A stretch of DNA of 64,000 nt from Lepidodermella squamata (Eukaryota > Gastrotricha), in NCBI GenBank assembly GCA_047495785.1, contig JBLDXI010000021.1:1736001-1800000 (forward strand), written 5' to 3'. The notes below the pieces were generated by a model that saw only the letters and a list, made by a program, of their open reading frames with translations, was not told the DNA's origin and ran no database searches. Positions within the stretch are counted from its first letter, which is position 1. Each line of letters starts with the position of its first letter. The translations under genes were made by a program, and so were the position numbers. This document shows positions 1-10,469 of this stretch, in pieces.

Positions 1-1
1 C

Positions 2-3000
2 ATTTATGCTCCTAATGCACCATTTTCGGCTCCTCAGTTGAAAGAGGTCTTACGTTTCTTTGTCAAACAATTGTCGGATCTTCAGCTTCACGCTTCGCCT
101 ATATTCCGTCACGCATTTTATCTTTTGGATGTTATTTCGTCTACACGGCTGTTCTGTGCGTTTTTGGATTTCGAACACGAATGTGCGTCGTTTTTTGGCG
201 ACGTTTTTGAATGCTTATTCAACGCTGTTCGAAAAGAGCACGCGCCGAATGTTCGTAATTTGATCGTTGATCTTTGCGTACCATTGCTTCAAGAGACTCC
301 TACTATTACGCCGGAGATGTTAGATTGCCTCCTATCTCGATTGGTAGACCCTTCAAAAGGCGTGAACCCAATAGCCCACAAGGTGGTGTTAGACGTCATT
401 ATCAGGGCTAAGGATTGCTTAGAGCCCGTCTTGTTAGAATTTTTCCGATCTGCGATGGTTCATGGCGCGTCAGATGAATCATCGTTGTCGAAAGATGCAT
501 ATCCAATTTTGTTCGAACTATGTATCGGATGCCCCGATGTAGTGCACACTGTATTGTCAGCTCACTTGCGCGAAGCTCTAGAACTACCCGTGGAAAACCT
601 CCGCCTAGCTGCGGTGCGGTTCGCTGGACAAATTTTCTCACGTTCCTCCGGCGTTGGTGCAATTTTTGCTATGAAATACACGACAACATGGGCCACTTAT
701 CTCGGCCGCTGCAAGGATGCTTCGTTGGCCATTAGAATGTGTTGGGTTAAACAAGCTACGCAGATCATAACATCTCTTACATACGCCTCTACCGACGAAC
801 AAGAAATGGGGAAATCCTTGATGGATCGATTAGTAACTCGAAGCATCGATGTTGATGCCCAAGTTCGTCTTGCCGTAATCGATGCCACGATTGCCATCGC
901 TCAACATGACATTTCCAGAGTTCCAGATGAGCTTTTGAAGAAAATCGAAGAGCTCACGCGAGATAAGCATCCTCGAACTAGGAGTACCGCCGTTCTTGCA
1001 CTAGGGAGAATCTATCGAAGAGTTTGCATTCCTCTTCCATCTGACAAAAAGGCAACCTCGAAGGGTGAAGGTGACGCTGATATGGATCAGGAATCTGCGC
1101 AACCAACTGTTCAAGACGATCAACCTGCATCCGCGCCTTCATCTGAGCAAAAAAATCGAGTTGTTTGGATCCGTAATAAAATCCTACACATCTACGCTGC
1201 CAGTGGATCGTTGGAGGACAGAGCTCTGGTCGAGCGGGTTTTATACGCTTGCCTAGTGCCCGTAACTTCTTTACATTTACATCGACGTCTTCAAGAACTG
1301 GTTTCGTTGTATGCTAATCTTGACGAAATTGCTATGACCTGTTTTGAAAACCTGATTCGCTGCCAATCTCAGCTCAGAGAAGCTATAAATCGCTGGGCCA
1401 CTGGCGCTTTGAACCCAGAAAGAAGCTTCAGTCAAGCATCTCAACTGTCCATTCTTCTTCGAATGTTGCCTGCTGACTCGTGTCCTCCTGATGCGCTTGG
1501 TAAGATTGGCAAATTTGTGTCTTTTTACTTGTAATTTGTGGCTTCCCTTTTATAGGTCAGTTAGATCGAATGCTGACTACTAACAAGACTTTAGCTGAAC
1601 GCCTCAAAGCAGCAAGTGACGTTAAGTGCTCATCAACAAAAGCTGCCGAGTTGGCGACAGAAATCGTGAAAATGGTGTCAACGAAGGTCGAAGAGTCCAA
1701 GCAGAAGTCTACGACTCTAATTACCGCGATTAAATTCATCTTGGAGCGTACGCTTCCTCTATTAGTGTCTGGCCCAACTTTTGTTGGTCTGCTTCGCATC
1801 GTGCTGAAACTATCAGCAGGCGAGTCTCTTCCCTACACAGATGCCACTGCCGAATCAGTTCCGACCGTGTTAAATCTGTGTAAGCTGGTCGCTATGGTTT
1901 TCAAAACAGCCTGTCTCAGCGTTGACCCGTCACTCATCGAGGAAGAAACCGACCCTGATCACTTCAAGTACATACTCGATCACTTTGTCTCGTTATTTGA
2001 CCAATTGCAGTCTCAAGATTCGCTGTCTATTGTCGCACAAATTTTGCCCCACCTTTTGTTCAATCAAAGCCAATATCAGGGACAGTCGCCGCAATTTTTC
2101 ATGTCGGTCCACGCTCTTCAGAGTTCGTTGAGTAATCTCACGCGACGGTCTCACGTTGGCCTGGTAAAACACGTGACAACTTCGTTGATTCACATGCTGC
2201 CCGGGAACGAATACTTCCGCGTTATTAAGCCCATTGTCGACAGCCGAGTTATTCAAATCACGGCAGCGTTGAAAGAAATCAGCGCTTTCAAAGATTCAGC
2301 AGATTCGTCAACTGCTGAATGTACGCCGACTGACTCGCCACTAAAACCGAATGACGACTTCCAGTCAGCAATTGTGGGCTATTACTCATTATCACGCGTC
2401 GCAACATACCTTCCAAAATCGTTTTTTATCGAACTGCGGGATTTGGCCGATGACACCTACGTCATGTTAAACGACTTGTTGAAAAACAAATCGAAGTTGC
2501 ATGTTCCGTTACGAATTGCCGCGATCAAGTTTCTGGCTCGTTGGTTGAGTCATTTACGGCAAGACCAGCCAATGCAGCATCAATTAGGCCGGCGGATTGG
2601 TGATTGCATCGCTGATCACGTTAAAATTTTATCCACGGTTTCAGACTGGAATGACGATGCAAATAAGGATGTGACGCCAATGGGTTTAGCAGCGTTATCA
2701 GCGTTGTTCCGTTTGCTGCGGTCTGCTGAGCCCATTTTCATGTCCCTACCTGCCTCCACGGCTAGCACTCTTGCCATGGTTATGAAGCAACTCGATATCA
2801 AGACACTTCGTGGCGCTGTGAAAAAATTGGTGGTGAAACTTCAGCGACTAATCATAGCCAGAACCTTGCCTCCGTTGACCTTAGCCATTTTCGCGTGCTC
2901 ATTCCTCTCGACTGATAAAGAATTGAGATCAACAAGTCGGCAAATGGTCGATAAATTGGTATCGGCGTTACGACTTCAAGCTCAACATCAAACTGTCCCG

Positions 3001-3900
3001 ATTCAATCGGATTCAAATGAAAGTCAGGTTGTACCTCTGAAAAATTTGCCCGAAAGTCTGTTGCCGTGTGCTATTATTCTCTTCTCGTTCATCGCAACTA
3101 ATGACATAGATTTACAAGAGAGTTGTCGAACTGCTATTGGAATGATTATGGAAATTTTGACCGCTCGACCCAATGTCGGCGGCTCGACTGAAGGTGCTCG
3201 ATCTGTTTCCTCCGAACATCTACCCATGATTCGAGGTTTGCTCAACAAATTGAAGTCCATGTCAACTTTGGTTAGTCCTTCATTCTCGGCACCTGTGGCT
3301 AATTGGTCCGAAAATTCCCTGGCTGCTATGGTGAACGTAGCTCTAGCCGAAATACCGGCTGAAAAGGGCGTTTCTCTTGAAGATGCTATTGCTATTGATA
3401 TTGAATCTCGGCCATTTTTCGCCATTCTTGGCCCGTTGTGTGAGTTGTTTCAGAGCTCTGGTGAGGTGAAACCGCGTTCTGCTGCCGGTTGTGATAATTC
3501 ATCGAATTTACATCAGGCCACCTCGCCACTCAGTGACAGTGGGAAAGCTAACCAGCCGCCCAAATTGGGCGTAAAAGCAATTCCGATGGTCAGCGTGACG
3601 ACAACCCCAATCTTGCACACGCACCCCCACCCCCACACTCACTCGCACCAAGAACCGAAATCTCCTGCTCAGGTTAAGAAAGTTGAAACGAAGCTAGAAT
3701 CTCCGGGCAGTCAAAAATCAGGCTCCAGTGGTGCTCGAAAGCGTAAAAATACGAAAAATGACGACTCAGCAAGCGAGGAAGAAGGAAAGTCTGACACCGC
3801 AAATGAATCTGATGAAAAATCGACGCGTCCTACCAGGGCGAAACGACAAGCCACCATTGCGGCTGTCGAGGCAAAACAAACCGGTCGCCGTCGGAAATGA
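2..3900 (+). CDS. PDS5: PDS5 sister-chromatid cohesion regulator (5' partial)
   Basis: HEAT-repeat cohesin regulator that binds the kleisin subunit and controls cohesin loading, release and acetylation in the nucleus. The gene enters from the left edge. The first in-frame residues (IYAPNAPFSAPQLKEV) match the conserved animal PDS5 stretch IYAPEAP...LKDI. Following blocks such as FYLLDVIS, LDCLLSRLVDP, LRLAAVRFAGQIF and LALGRIYRR keep PDS5 order. Exons are 2-1499 and 1556-3900; the 56-nt intron restores the frame across DALG/QLDRML. The visible part is 1280 aa, against roughly 1300-1450 aa for complete animal PDS5, so little is missing. The C-terminal 150 residues are low complexity: a His/Pro/Thr run (about 3615-3650), then Lys/Arg and acidic clusters ending GRRRK, probably nuclear targeting or DNA contact. 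The next gene starts 158 nt downstream on the same strand. Confidence 0.88.
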
Positions 3901-4058
3901 AACTTTCAAATTGTTTTCTAACGTTCTTTCCATTCTGATCTAACTTGATCCGTGATTAGCTAAAATGATTAGTAACCGGTGATTTGTTATATCACTTTCG
4001 TCTCGAAAGATTCATTGATTATTCTAACCAGTTTTCTGTTTCAATTTAGGTTTGTTAA

Positions 4059-7000
4059 ATGATGTCGGATAGAAGGGTTCGAATTACTGAGGACACTTCT
4101 TCGATTATTCTGTCGATCGAAAACAGTCCCCTGACAGCCGACGTGCATCGCTGTTTAACTGGCGCAGATTTCATGTCGCTGCCTCAGCGTCACGAACAAC
4201 AACTGATGACTGATACGGGTGACTCGGACTCAATGGAACAGCGCTCGATGGGTTCTGAATCTGGCTCGTCCGGCGATGACTCCCTCACGCAAAGAGTCGC
4301 TAGCTTGCTGAACCGAAGCGGCGATTACCACGAAATTTCAAATTTCTCAGATTCCAGAGCTAAATCACCACCTGGTAATTCTGAGACTGTAATTAAAATT
4401 CCACCTTAATTCGTGTTTTAATATTGAAGTACCAATCGAGCAGTCTACTGCAGCTACTGGTTCTGCGGATGTTAATTTTAATGTCGGCTCTTTTCTAACA
4501 TCGAGCCGTGTTGCTGCGCCGAATAGCCTGTCTGCTTCGCCTACCCGTGCTGGCCCGTATACATTTTACGCTAGTGCGGGTGGTTCAGTGGAAGATTTAT
4601 TCGCTCCGCCACCCGAATTCGCCGATCCATCTTCTGCGACTTACACCGATTCGGCGCCCAAATTTTCGAGTGGCAATAGTGCTGTTCAGACGCTGTTGAA
4701 GTCTTTAGAATGGGACCATGCTTGGGATGTTTCGGCTCCTGGGTAAGTTTTCCATCTGACCGTTATCATTAGTTACAAGTTTTTCATTATAGATTTCCGA
4801 ATCGGTCGAAAAGCCCGCCTCGATCTGCGCACAAGAATGAGTTTGAAGCTGGCCGTATTGACTCACGATCATCACCTAACCATAGGATATCGCCAACGAA
4901 GCAGGTATTCTTCGACGATATGGTTACCATGGTGAGACGCAATTAATGCCCCGAAATATTGATTTTTATATTGCAATTTATGTTTTACATAGCCGCCTGC
5001 CAGGGGAAAAACATTGTCTACGTCGCCTCACTACACGCCATCTGCATCTCCCGATTTGAGTTCTGGAAAATATTTTTCAGAGATGAAACATTTGGTCGAG
5101 GAACAGGTAAAAAATTCGCCCATTTATTGTCGCAAAATGACTTGCATTTTTTCTAATAAACCAGATTCAACGGCGCCAGGCTCTTATTGAGCCGCTTTTA
5201 CACGGGGATTTTTCGTCGACATCAGCTAGTCGCGTTGCAGGCGTGCCTTCCTCCTACACATCTTCAGCTACAGCCGACGCTCTGACTAATCGCTATCTTT
5301 CAAATGCCACTCAGCCCTCCTCATCCACCGACACCCTGGTTGGCCAGCATTACGACACTACATTCGGCGACTACTCGTCGTATGACTTGTCGCGGTTACC
5401 CCCGGCTGGTCCATCGAAAACTAGTAGTAGCACCTATTTACGAACTGGGCTTGACAACAACACATCGCGTTTAACCAGCGATTTCCGGTCTCGCCTGCAG
5501 GCGCTCGATTCGGGTCGTTTGTCGGCCTCACAAAGTGATCTAACGACAGTTACCCCGCGCACTGGCTCCGGCCTATCACATCACCACCACGATTTGCGTG
5601 GCTTTGAACTGCACTCCCGCGTCGCTGATATTCTTGCCCGTCGCAGTCGCGCTTCAGAGGGCGCTACTTCATATTCTGAAGAACAAACCCGTTCCTCTTC
5701 GAACCAGTCGGGTGACGCCACGACGACTGTCGAAAGCACACACCCTGGTTCGAACGATGCAATTCCGCCCCGCTTCCCGGCCCACACCTACGGAAATCGG
5801 CCGTACTCTACTCGAGACAACATTCCTTCTATTAGGCTGGACGCGTCTGTTCAGACCTCTGCTAGTCGCTTGCCAACCGCCTGGGCTAGTGAAAACGATG
5901 TAAATCTACCTGAAATGAAGTCATCAGGAGCCCAAACCAGTGCGGCAAAGTTACCTTTTTCATCACGCGTAAATTTGCCAGCCGATAAGCCGAAATCTAA
6001 CTCTGCCACTGCGCCCGTCGATATTAATGCGATCGCCGGGCTACTGGAGGAGCCAATCAAAGCAGCTGTTAGGAAGTGTTTAGAAAGCGAACTTCGGTCT
6101 GTTAATTTATCAGAACACGTTAGCAGACCCAGTAGCCGCGCAAGTGCTGCTAGTCGTCGCTCGCCCAGTGCTCATATCGACTCGTTGCATGTCGAGGCCA
6201 CGACAGAGAATGGGAGGAGTTCATCGCTGAGCCGGCAACGGTCGATGGATAGGGCTCATTCACCTACAGCCACCGAGACTTTAACATCGGCCACTAATCA
6301 CATTGAAAGAATGTTGGAGGCTGAACGTCGCGCTGCTGAGTTGGCTAGGGCGAAGGCTGAGGAACAGGCGAAACGGGTCAGACACCTTGAAGATGTCTTG
6401 GCCGATCAGCTCACAGCACCTCCGCCCGCCAAATTTGACGATACTGCTAACGAGACTATTCACCCGGAGCTTCAAGATAATCTCAGACACAAGTCACGCT
6501 CTCCATCACCGACGATAGACCGCAGAAATCGATCAACTTCGCCGATCAGGTCGCCTCCAAAAGTTCGTGTCGCGTCTCCTGTTGCGTGGTTTGTCCCGGC
6601 AGTTGAACCAGGTGCGCGCCGTCGCAAATCTCAGGATAAACCCAGTCGGTCCAGCGTTCGTATGGATTTTGCCGCTCCGACTCGTAGGGAACAAAACTTC
6701 TTGACCGGTCGCATTCAAAGCATGCTCGAGCCTGTTTCGCCAGCCAAGCCGAAAGAAGACCTGACCCTTCAGGAATCCCTTCGTTTGTCAAATAGAAATT
6801 TCATCGTTCGATCGGCGGAAAGACTGAGACGTCTAAGACTCCACGCTATTGAACGGAAGCTGGATCAAGAAAGGAAAAAGGCCACAGCGGCTATTGACAT
6901 GGAGCGAGATGATTTTCTAGAAGAACAGGCTAGAAAAATGGAAGAAATGAAACCGACGCGACGTGCGCCATTGCCCCGTGGCATCCAACGTGCTCAAACT

Positions 7001-7400
7001 GCTAATGTCAAGAAAGACCAAAAACTGGGACAATCAAGATCGAAAACTACTGAAGAAATGCTGTTTGCTGAGCTGCTTGCCTGTGATACGGCTAGCGTGA
7101 CGTCATCAACCCCGGAAATGAAGCGAATTCGCGCGGAGACTCATCGCCGAGCGCTTCAGCTGCCCGAAGCAATTCGCCGAATGGAACAGGAGCGACGGGC
7201 TCTTCAAGCTAAACAGAACCGTTTGCGATCCGAAATTTTTAAACAGGTTAGTTCTGCGTTTAATTTGTGTTGAATTATTTTACATTTTCGTTTGTTTCAA
7301 TCTACAGAAAGTCCTCAATAAGCTTTTGGGCCGCAGACAATGGACCCTTCCCCGGTGTTTGTACTCGGACGGTGTTATGGATCGTGTCTTAATTCGTTAA
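4059..7400 (+). CDS. ALMS-motif centrosomal/centriolar protein (ALMS1/CEP295 family)
   Basis: Probable centriole or basal-body protein. Exons read as 4059-4374, 4430-4742, 4793-4931, 4993-5106, 5165-7246 and 7308-7400 (introns 50-61 nt, frame kept throughout), giving 1018 aa. The first 750 residues are Ser/Thr/Arg-rich and probably disordered, with short repeats of the form RVASLLNR / RVADILARR and a coiled coil near 6300-6400 (ERMLEAERRAAELARAKAEE). The last 250 residues match the ALMS motif: AWFVPAVEPG, then LTLQESLRLSNRNFIVRSAE, RLRRLRLHAIERKL, and after a variable stretch NRLRSEIFKQ/KVLNKLLGR, the last part reached only through the final intron. ALMS1, C10orf90 and CEP295 end this way. 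An acceptor-like AG at 4048-4049 lies just before the ATG, suggesting trans-splicing. Family call is strong; which member it is orthologous to is unclear. Confidence 0.75.
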
Positions 7401-7767
7401 TTTTTGTGAAATTACTCAATTTATGTTGCCGAATAATCTACCTCAACATCGTATTATTACTCATCAAAGCTTTTATTAAGCGTTTTCGCACCTATTCTCT
7501 CACTTGCCTTATTACTCGTTTTTCATGCTGATTTTCGGAAGCACGAACAGAGAACTCACACGACTTCACTATACATTTTTTGAAAGATTTTGTACGGCCA
7601 AAACGGTTGTTACATCGAATAATACCAAATAAATCGTTGTTACTGCTCTGTTGCGTTGTTTGTTTGTGATCAAAGCATTGTTGCGCAACATCACTGATTA
7701 AATGACCTCGTATTCGAGAGTGAATTGAATAATTTCTATGCGATTGATTCAGAGCTAAATCCCGACT
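7401..7767. other. Intergenic stretch
   Basis: About 370 nt between the ALMS-motif gene and the next small gene. It holds an AATAAA-like element near 7628, plausibly the upstream gene's 3' end signal. I see no RNA gene or repeat here. Confidence 0.4.
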
Positions 7768-8107
7768 ATGGAGAGAGTTTTGCACTGCTTAAGCCGTTGC
7801 TGCTGCATACCACAGCTGGAAGAGTCGGATTTTGATGTTTCGCGGTGTTCGACTATGGAGTCTCTGCGAAAGTCGCCTGGTAGCAACTTCGAACCCGTTC
7901 CAGGTCGCTTATCTGCGCCGCCCTTGTTAATTCCTATCTTGAAAGGCCCGCCGTCCAACTCATCGACCCAAACGGTTGAGGGCGACTTCCAAGAAGAAGC
8001 TGGTATTAACGCCGATTCGGTTTGCCCATAGATTCTTGTGTTAACATTAAATTTTTTTATTTCTCATTTAGGTTAAAAACAGCAACGGTAACTGCCTTGC
8101 TTCCTAA
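7768..8107 (+). CDS. Small orphan protein with N-terminal Cys cluster
   Basis: Not recognised. Exons read as 7768-8019 and 8072-8107, giving 95 aa. Without splicing the frame would stop at 8031 after 87 aa, so the intron is a choice rather than a certainty; its acceptor (TTTTTTTATTTCTCATTTAG) is strong and its donor (GTTTGC) weak. The N-terminus CLSRCCCIP resembles a palmitoylation cluster; the rest is Pro/Ser-rich with no transmembrane segment. It sits 113 nt before the next same-strand gene, which also looks lipid-modified. It could be a lineage-specific membrane-associated peptide, or a spurious frame. Confidence 0.4.
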
Positions 8108-8220
8108 CTTGATTTTCCTGCTGAGTGGAATTTCATAAACGTTCTTAATAAAATCTTACGTGATGCAATGCAGTGTTTGCAAAAATGATTATTCTGTGGT
8201 GTTTTAGAAATTATTTTAAG

Positions 8221-9274
8221 ATGGGCGCTTTGCAGTCGAAACAAGACGAGATTCCATCGCTTTATTTTGACCAAAAACAGCTCGGCGGTGTCTCCTCGCA
8301 GGTTTTGCAAATTACCATCAAGGAAGTAGTGCGAACATGCTTGGAGGATCCAAAGTTTATCAAATTAATTGTTGACGCAGCGTCCAATGCGCAGAAGAAC
8401 CTGGACCTGGACGAGAGTTTTGAAGCTTTAGATCTTGAGGCTTATGAAGAACAAGCAGATTTTTCGCAGGAAAAACCGATGGGTACACCGTTAGCCTCTA
8501 ACCAAAAAGGTTAAATTTCTTCTACCGAGGCGTGGCAAATGAATTAGAGTATTTTTCATCAGAAATGGACTTATCGAAAGCTGTTAGTTCCGACAACTTT
8601 CATTCACCTGAGGTACGCGATGAATTCGTTTGTGTATTTTTGTAACCAATATCTTGTAGAAGGATTATCATCCGCTGCCCAATCAACAATCCTCTGAAGT
8701 CAAGCCCGCAAATCCGCAATCTGCCGCTCGCAAAAATGTACCGTGGACTGAAGGTGACATGACGGCCTTGAAAACCGAGAAAAACAGTCATCTCGATGAT
8801 TGGAATTTACCGGATAGTCTTTTGAGCTATCAAAGTGTGGAGGATTCGTCAAACAACCGTCAGTCTATGTCAACCGAACCAGGCGCCGAATGCCGAGGAG
8901 CAACCACCCCAGATACGACCAGGCTGATGGTGGGCAAATTCAAGCACATTCTCGACGATGTGATCGAATCGTTGAGTTTGATTCGAGACGGACTCGAGGC
9001 TATCGAAGGATATTATCCGGAACAGTACAGCCAGCTGCAGTCTCGCCTAGCCGCCTTAACACCTGAAATCGGTGGCAAAAGCACCTTATTTGTAACACCT
9101 GCAGTTCCCCTGTGCAAAACTGGACCGCCCCATCTGTTGAACCCGAGAGCGGCTTTCAGCGGCGCCATCGATCTTCAAATGTATCGCACGTCAAAAAATT
9201 GTGATCAGCATGCGGCATCAGGAATTAAAAAGCAGCAAAATTCCCTTGCTGTTAACAACCATGATTCAAATTGA
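8221..9274 (+). CDS. Orphan protein with N-myristoylation signal
   Basis: Not recognised. Exons 8221-8509, 8563-8612 and 8660-9274 give 317 aa. I chose the ATG at 8221 because a TTTTAG acceptor at 8206-8207 lies just upstream and the protein then begins MGALQSK, which fits the N-myristoylation rule (Gly2, Ser6, basic residue 7). The upstream in-frame Met at 8173 would hide this signal. Residues 20-70 form an amphipathic helical region (VLQITIKEVVRTCLEDPKF); the middle is polar and disordered; a second helical block lies near 8940-9050 (FKHILDDVIESLSLIRDGLE). There is no transmembrane segment. It probably acts at the cytoplasmic face of a membrane (inference). AATAAA at about 9325 may end the transcript. 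Confidence 0.6.
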
Positions 9275-9789
9275 TTTATTTTCAAGTCAAGTGATTTTAT
9301 TTTCCGAAGTATCCTACAAACATAAAAATAAACTGCCACATTGAAAGCAATTTTTTACGCTATTGATTTCTGCTGTGATTTCGGAGCATATGACTTGAAT
9401 ATCGAATTATTAGACAGGACCGAAATAAAGGGCAGGATCGGGTCCTTCCAAAGATTTTCAGACAATTTTTGCAGCGATCAATATATTTTTACGGAAATGG
9501 TCCTTGAAAAATTAGAAGGCCCCCGTATAATTCAGCATAGACGGTACATTGGTTTTAACTAGCACCTTCCAAAATGAAAGCTTTTTTAGTTTTAATTATA
9601 CTACATTATATAATTTAGCCCAAATTTTCATGGAAGTCATAAATCAAACCGCTGAATTGAAAGCTTTTGTTAGCATCAACTACGCCAGCAGCAAAGTTTT
9701 AACTTTTGTTAAAATGGGCTATTAACTACGATATAAGTACTTGAATATGCGCCGCTCACGATATAGTATTATCCTCATTGTACATGCGG
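9275..9789. other. Intergenic stretch, AT-rich
   Basis: About 500 nt of AT-rich sequence between the orphan gene and the COE promoter. It contains AATAAA near 9325 and a short AT-only run near 9595-9620. The 73-codon open frame at 9341-9562 has no family resemblance and no start context, so I do not call it a gene. Confidence 0.4.
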
Positions 9790-10449
9790 CCTCTCGACAA
9801 TTGAAATTGTTGGCGCGAGTGTGCGCGTGTCACGTGCCGGGCGCGGCAGCCAATCAGCGTGCGCGGCGGCCGGTCGATACATCGCTATGCCCCGCCCTGC
9901 TGTTCCGCCATTTGCCCATATGTTGGTGGTTTCCATTAAATTGATATATTTCTCTCGCATCGGCGTTGATCTCTGTTCTTCGAATCGTAATAACACGCTG
10001 TGTAGCAACAGTAAAAACTTTGGCTCTCTAGTGACTGCCGAACGCAGAAACCCTCGTCGACTTAACCCGCCTGGACTCTCTTTACTCTCTCTTCTTGAAT
10101 TGTCCTCTTGCCATTCGGCGGCCGCTCAACGGGTACTTCCGCAACCGTTCTGGGCCGTTGGTATTTTCACGGCGCACAGCAATAACTATTGTAGCGTCTA
10201 GCTCTGCATTTGCCATCCCCAGCGATCATCCTACAGTGGCAGGCAATTTTCACTCGCACGTCGCCAATCGCCTCTTGTGACTGCCCATCTTCCGCCTACA
10301 ATTATCATCCATCCACGCAATCCTCCAAACGATAAAACGCGCAACCTCCCTAAGGTATGTCCAAAGTTCACTTGCCAACGGTGATTTTTCAACCGTTTTC
10401 GTTACTGAATAACTGCAGTTCTGAAAAATAATTTTCCAATGATTTTCAG
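9790..10449 (+). promoter_or_regulatory. GC/CpG-rich promoter and 5' untranslated region of the COE gene
   Basis: Composition changes abruptly to GC- and CpG-rich at about 9800. Visible motifs: an E-box CACGTG near 9830, a CCAAT box (AGCCAATCAG) near 9850, a GC box (CCCCGCCC) near 9892, a YY1-like CCGCCATTTG near 9907 and CCATATGTTGG just after. A donor AAGGTATGT at 10355 and an acceptor TTTTCAG ending at 10449 frame a 95-nt intron in the 5' untranslated region, placing transcription start upstream of 10350. Motif functions are inferred from consensus only. Confidence 0.5.
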
Positions 10450-10469
10450 CGTTAGCTTTCAAATTCAAA

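Noticed and set aside
8173-8220. Upstream Met for the myristoylated orphan protein
   Set aside because: It precedes a TTTTAG acceptor and would bury the MGALQSK signal.
9821-10201. 126-codon frame in the COE promoter region
   Set aside because: Lies in CpG-rich promoter and 5' untranslated sequence, with overlapping frames on both strands and no recognisable domain.
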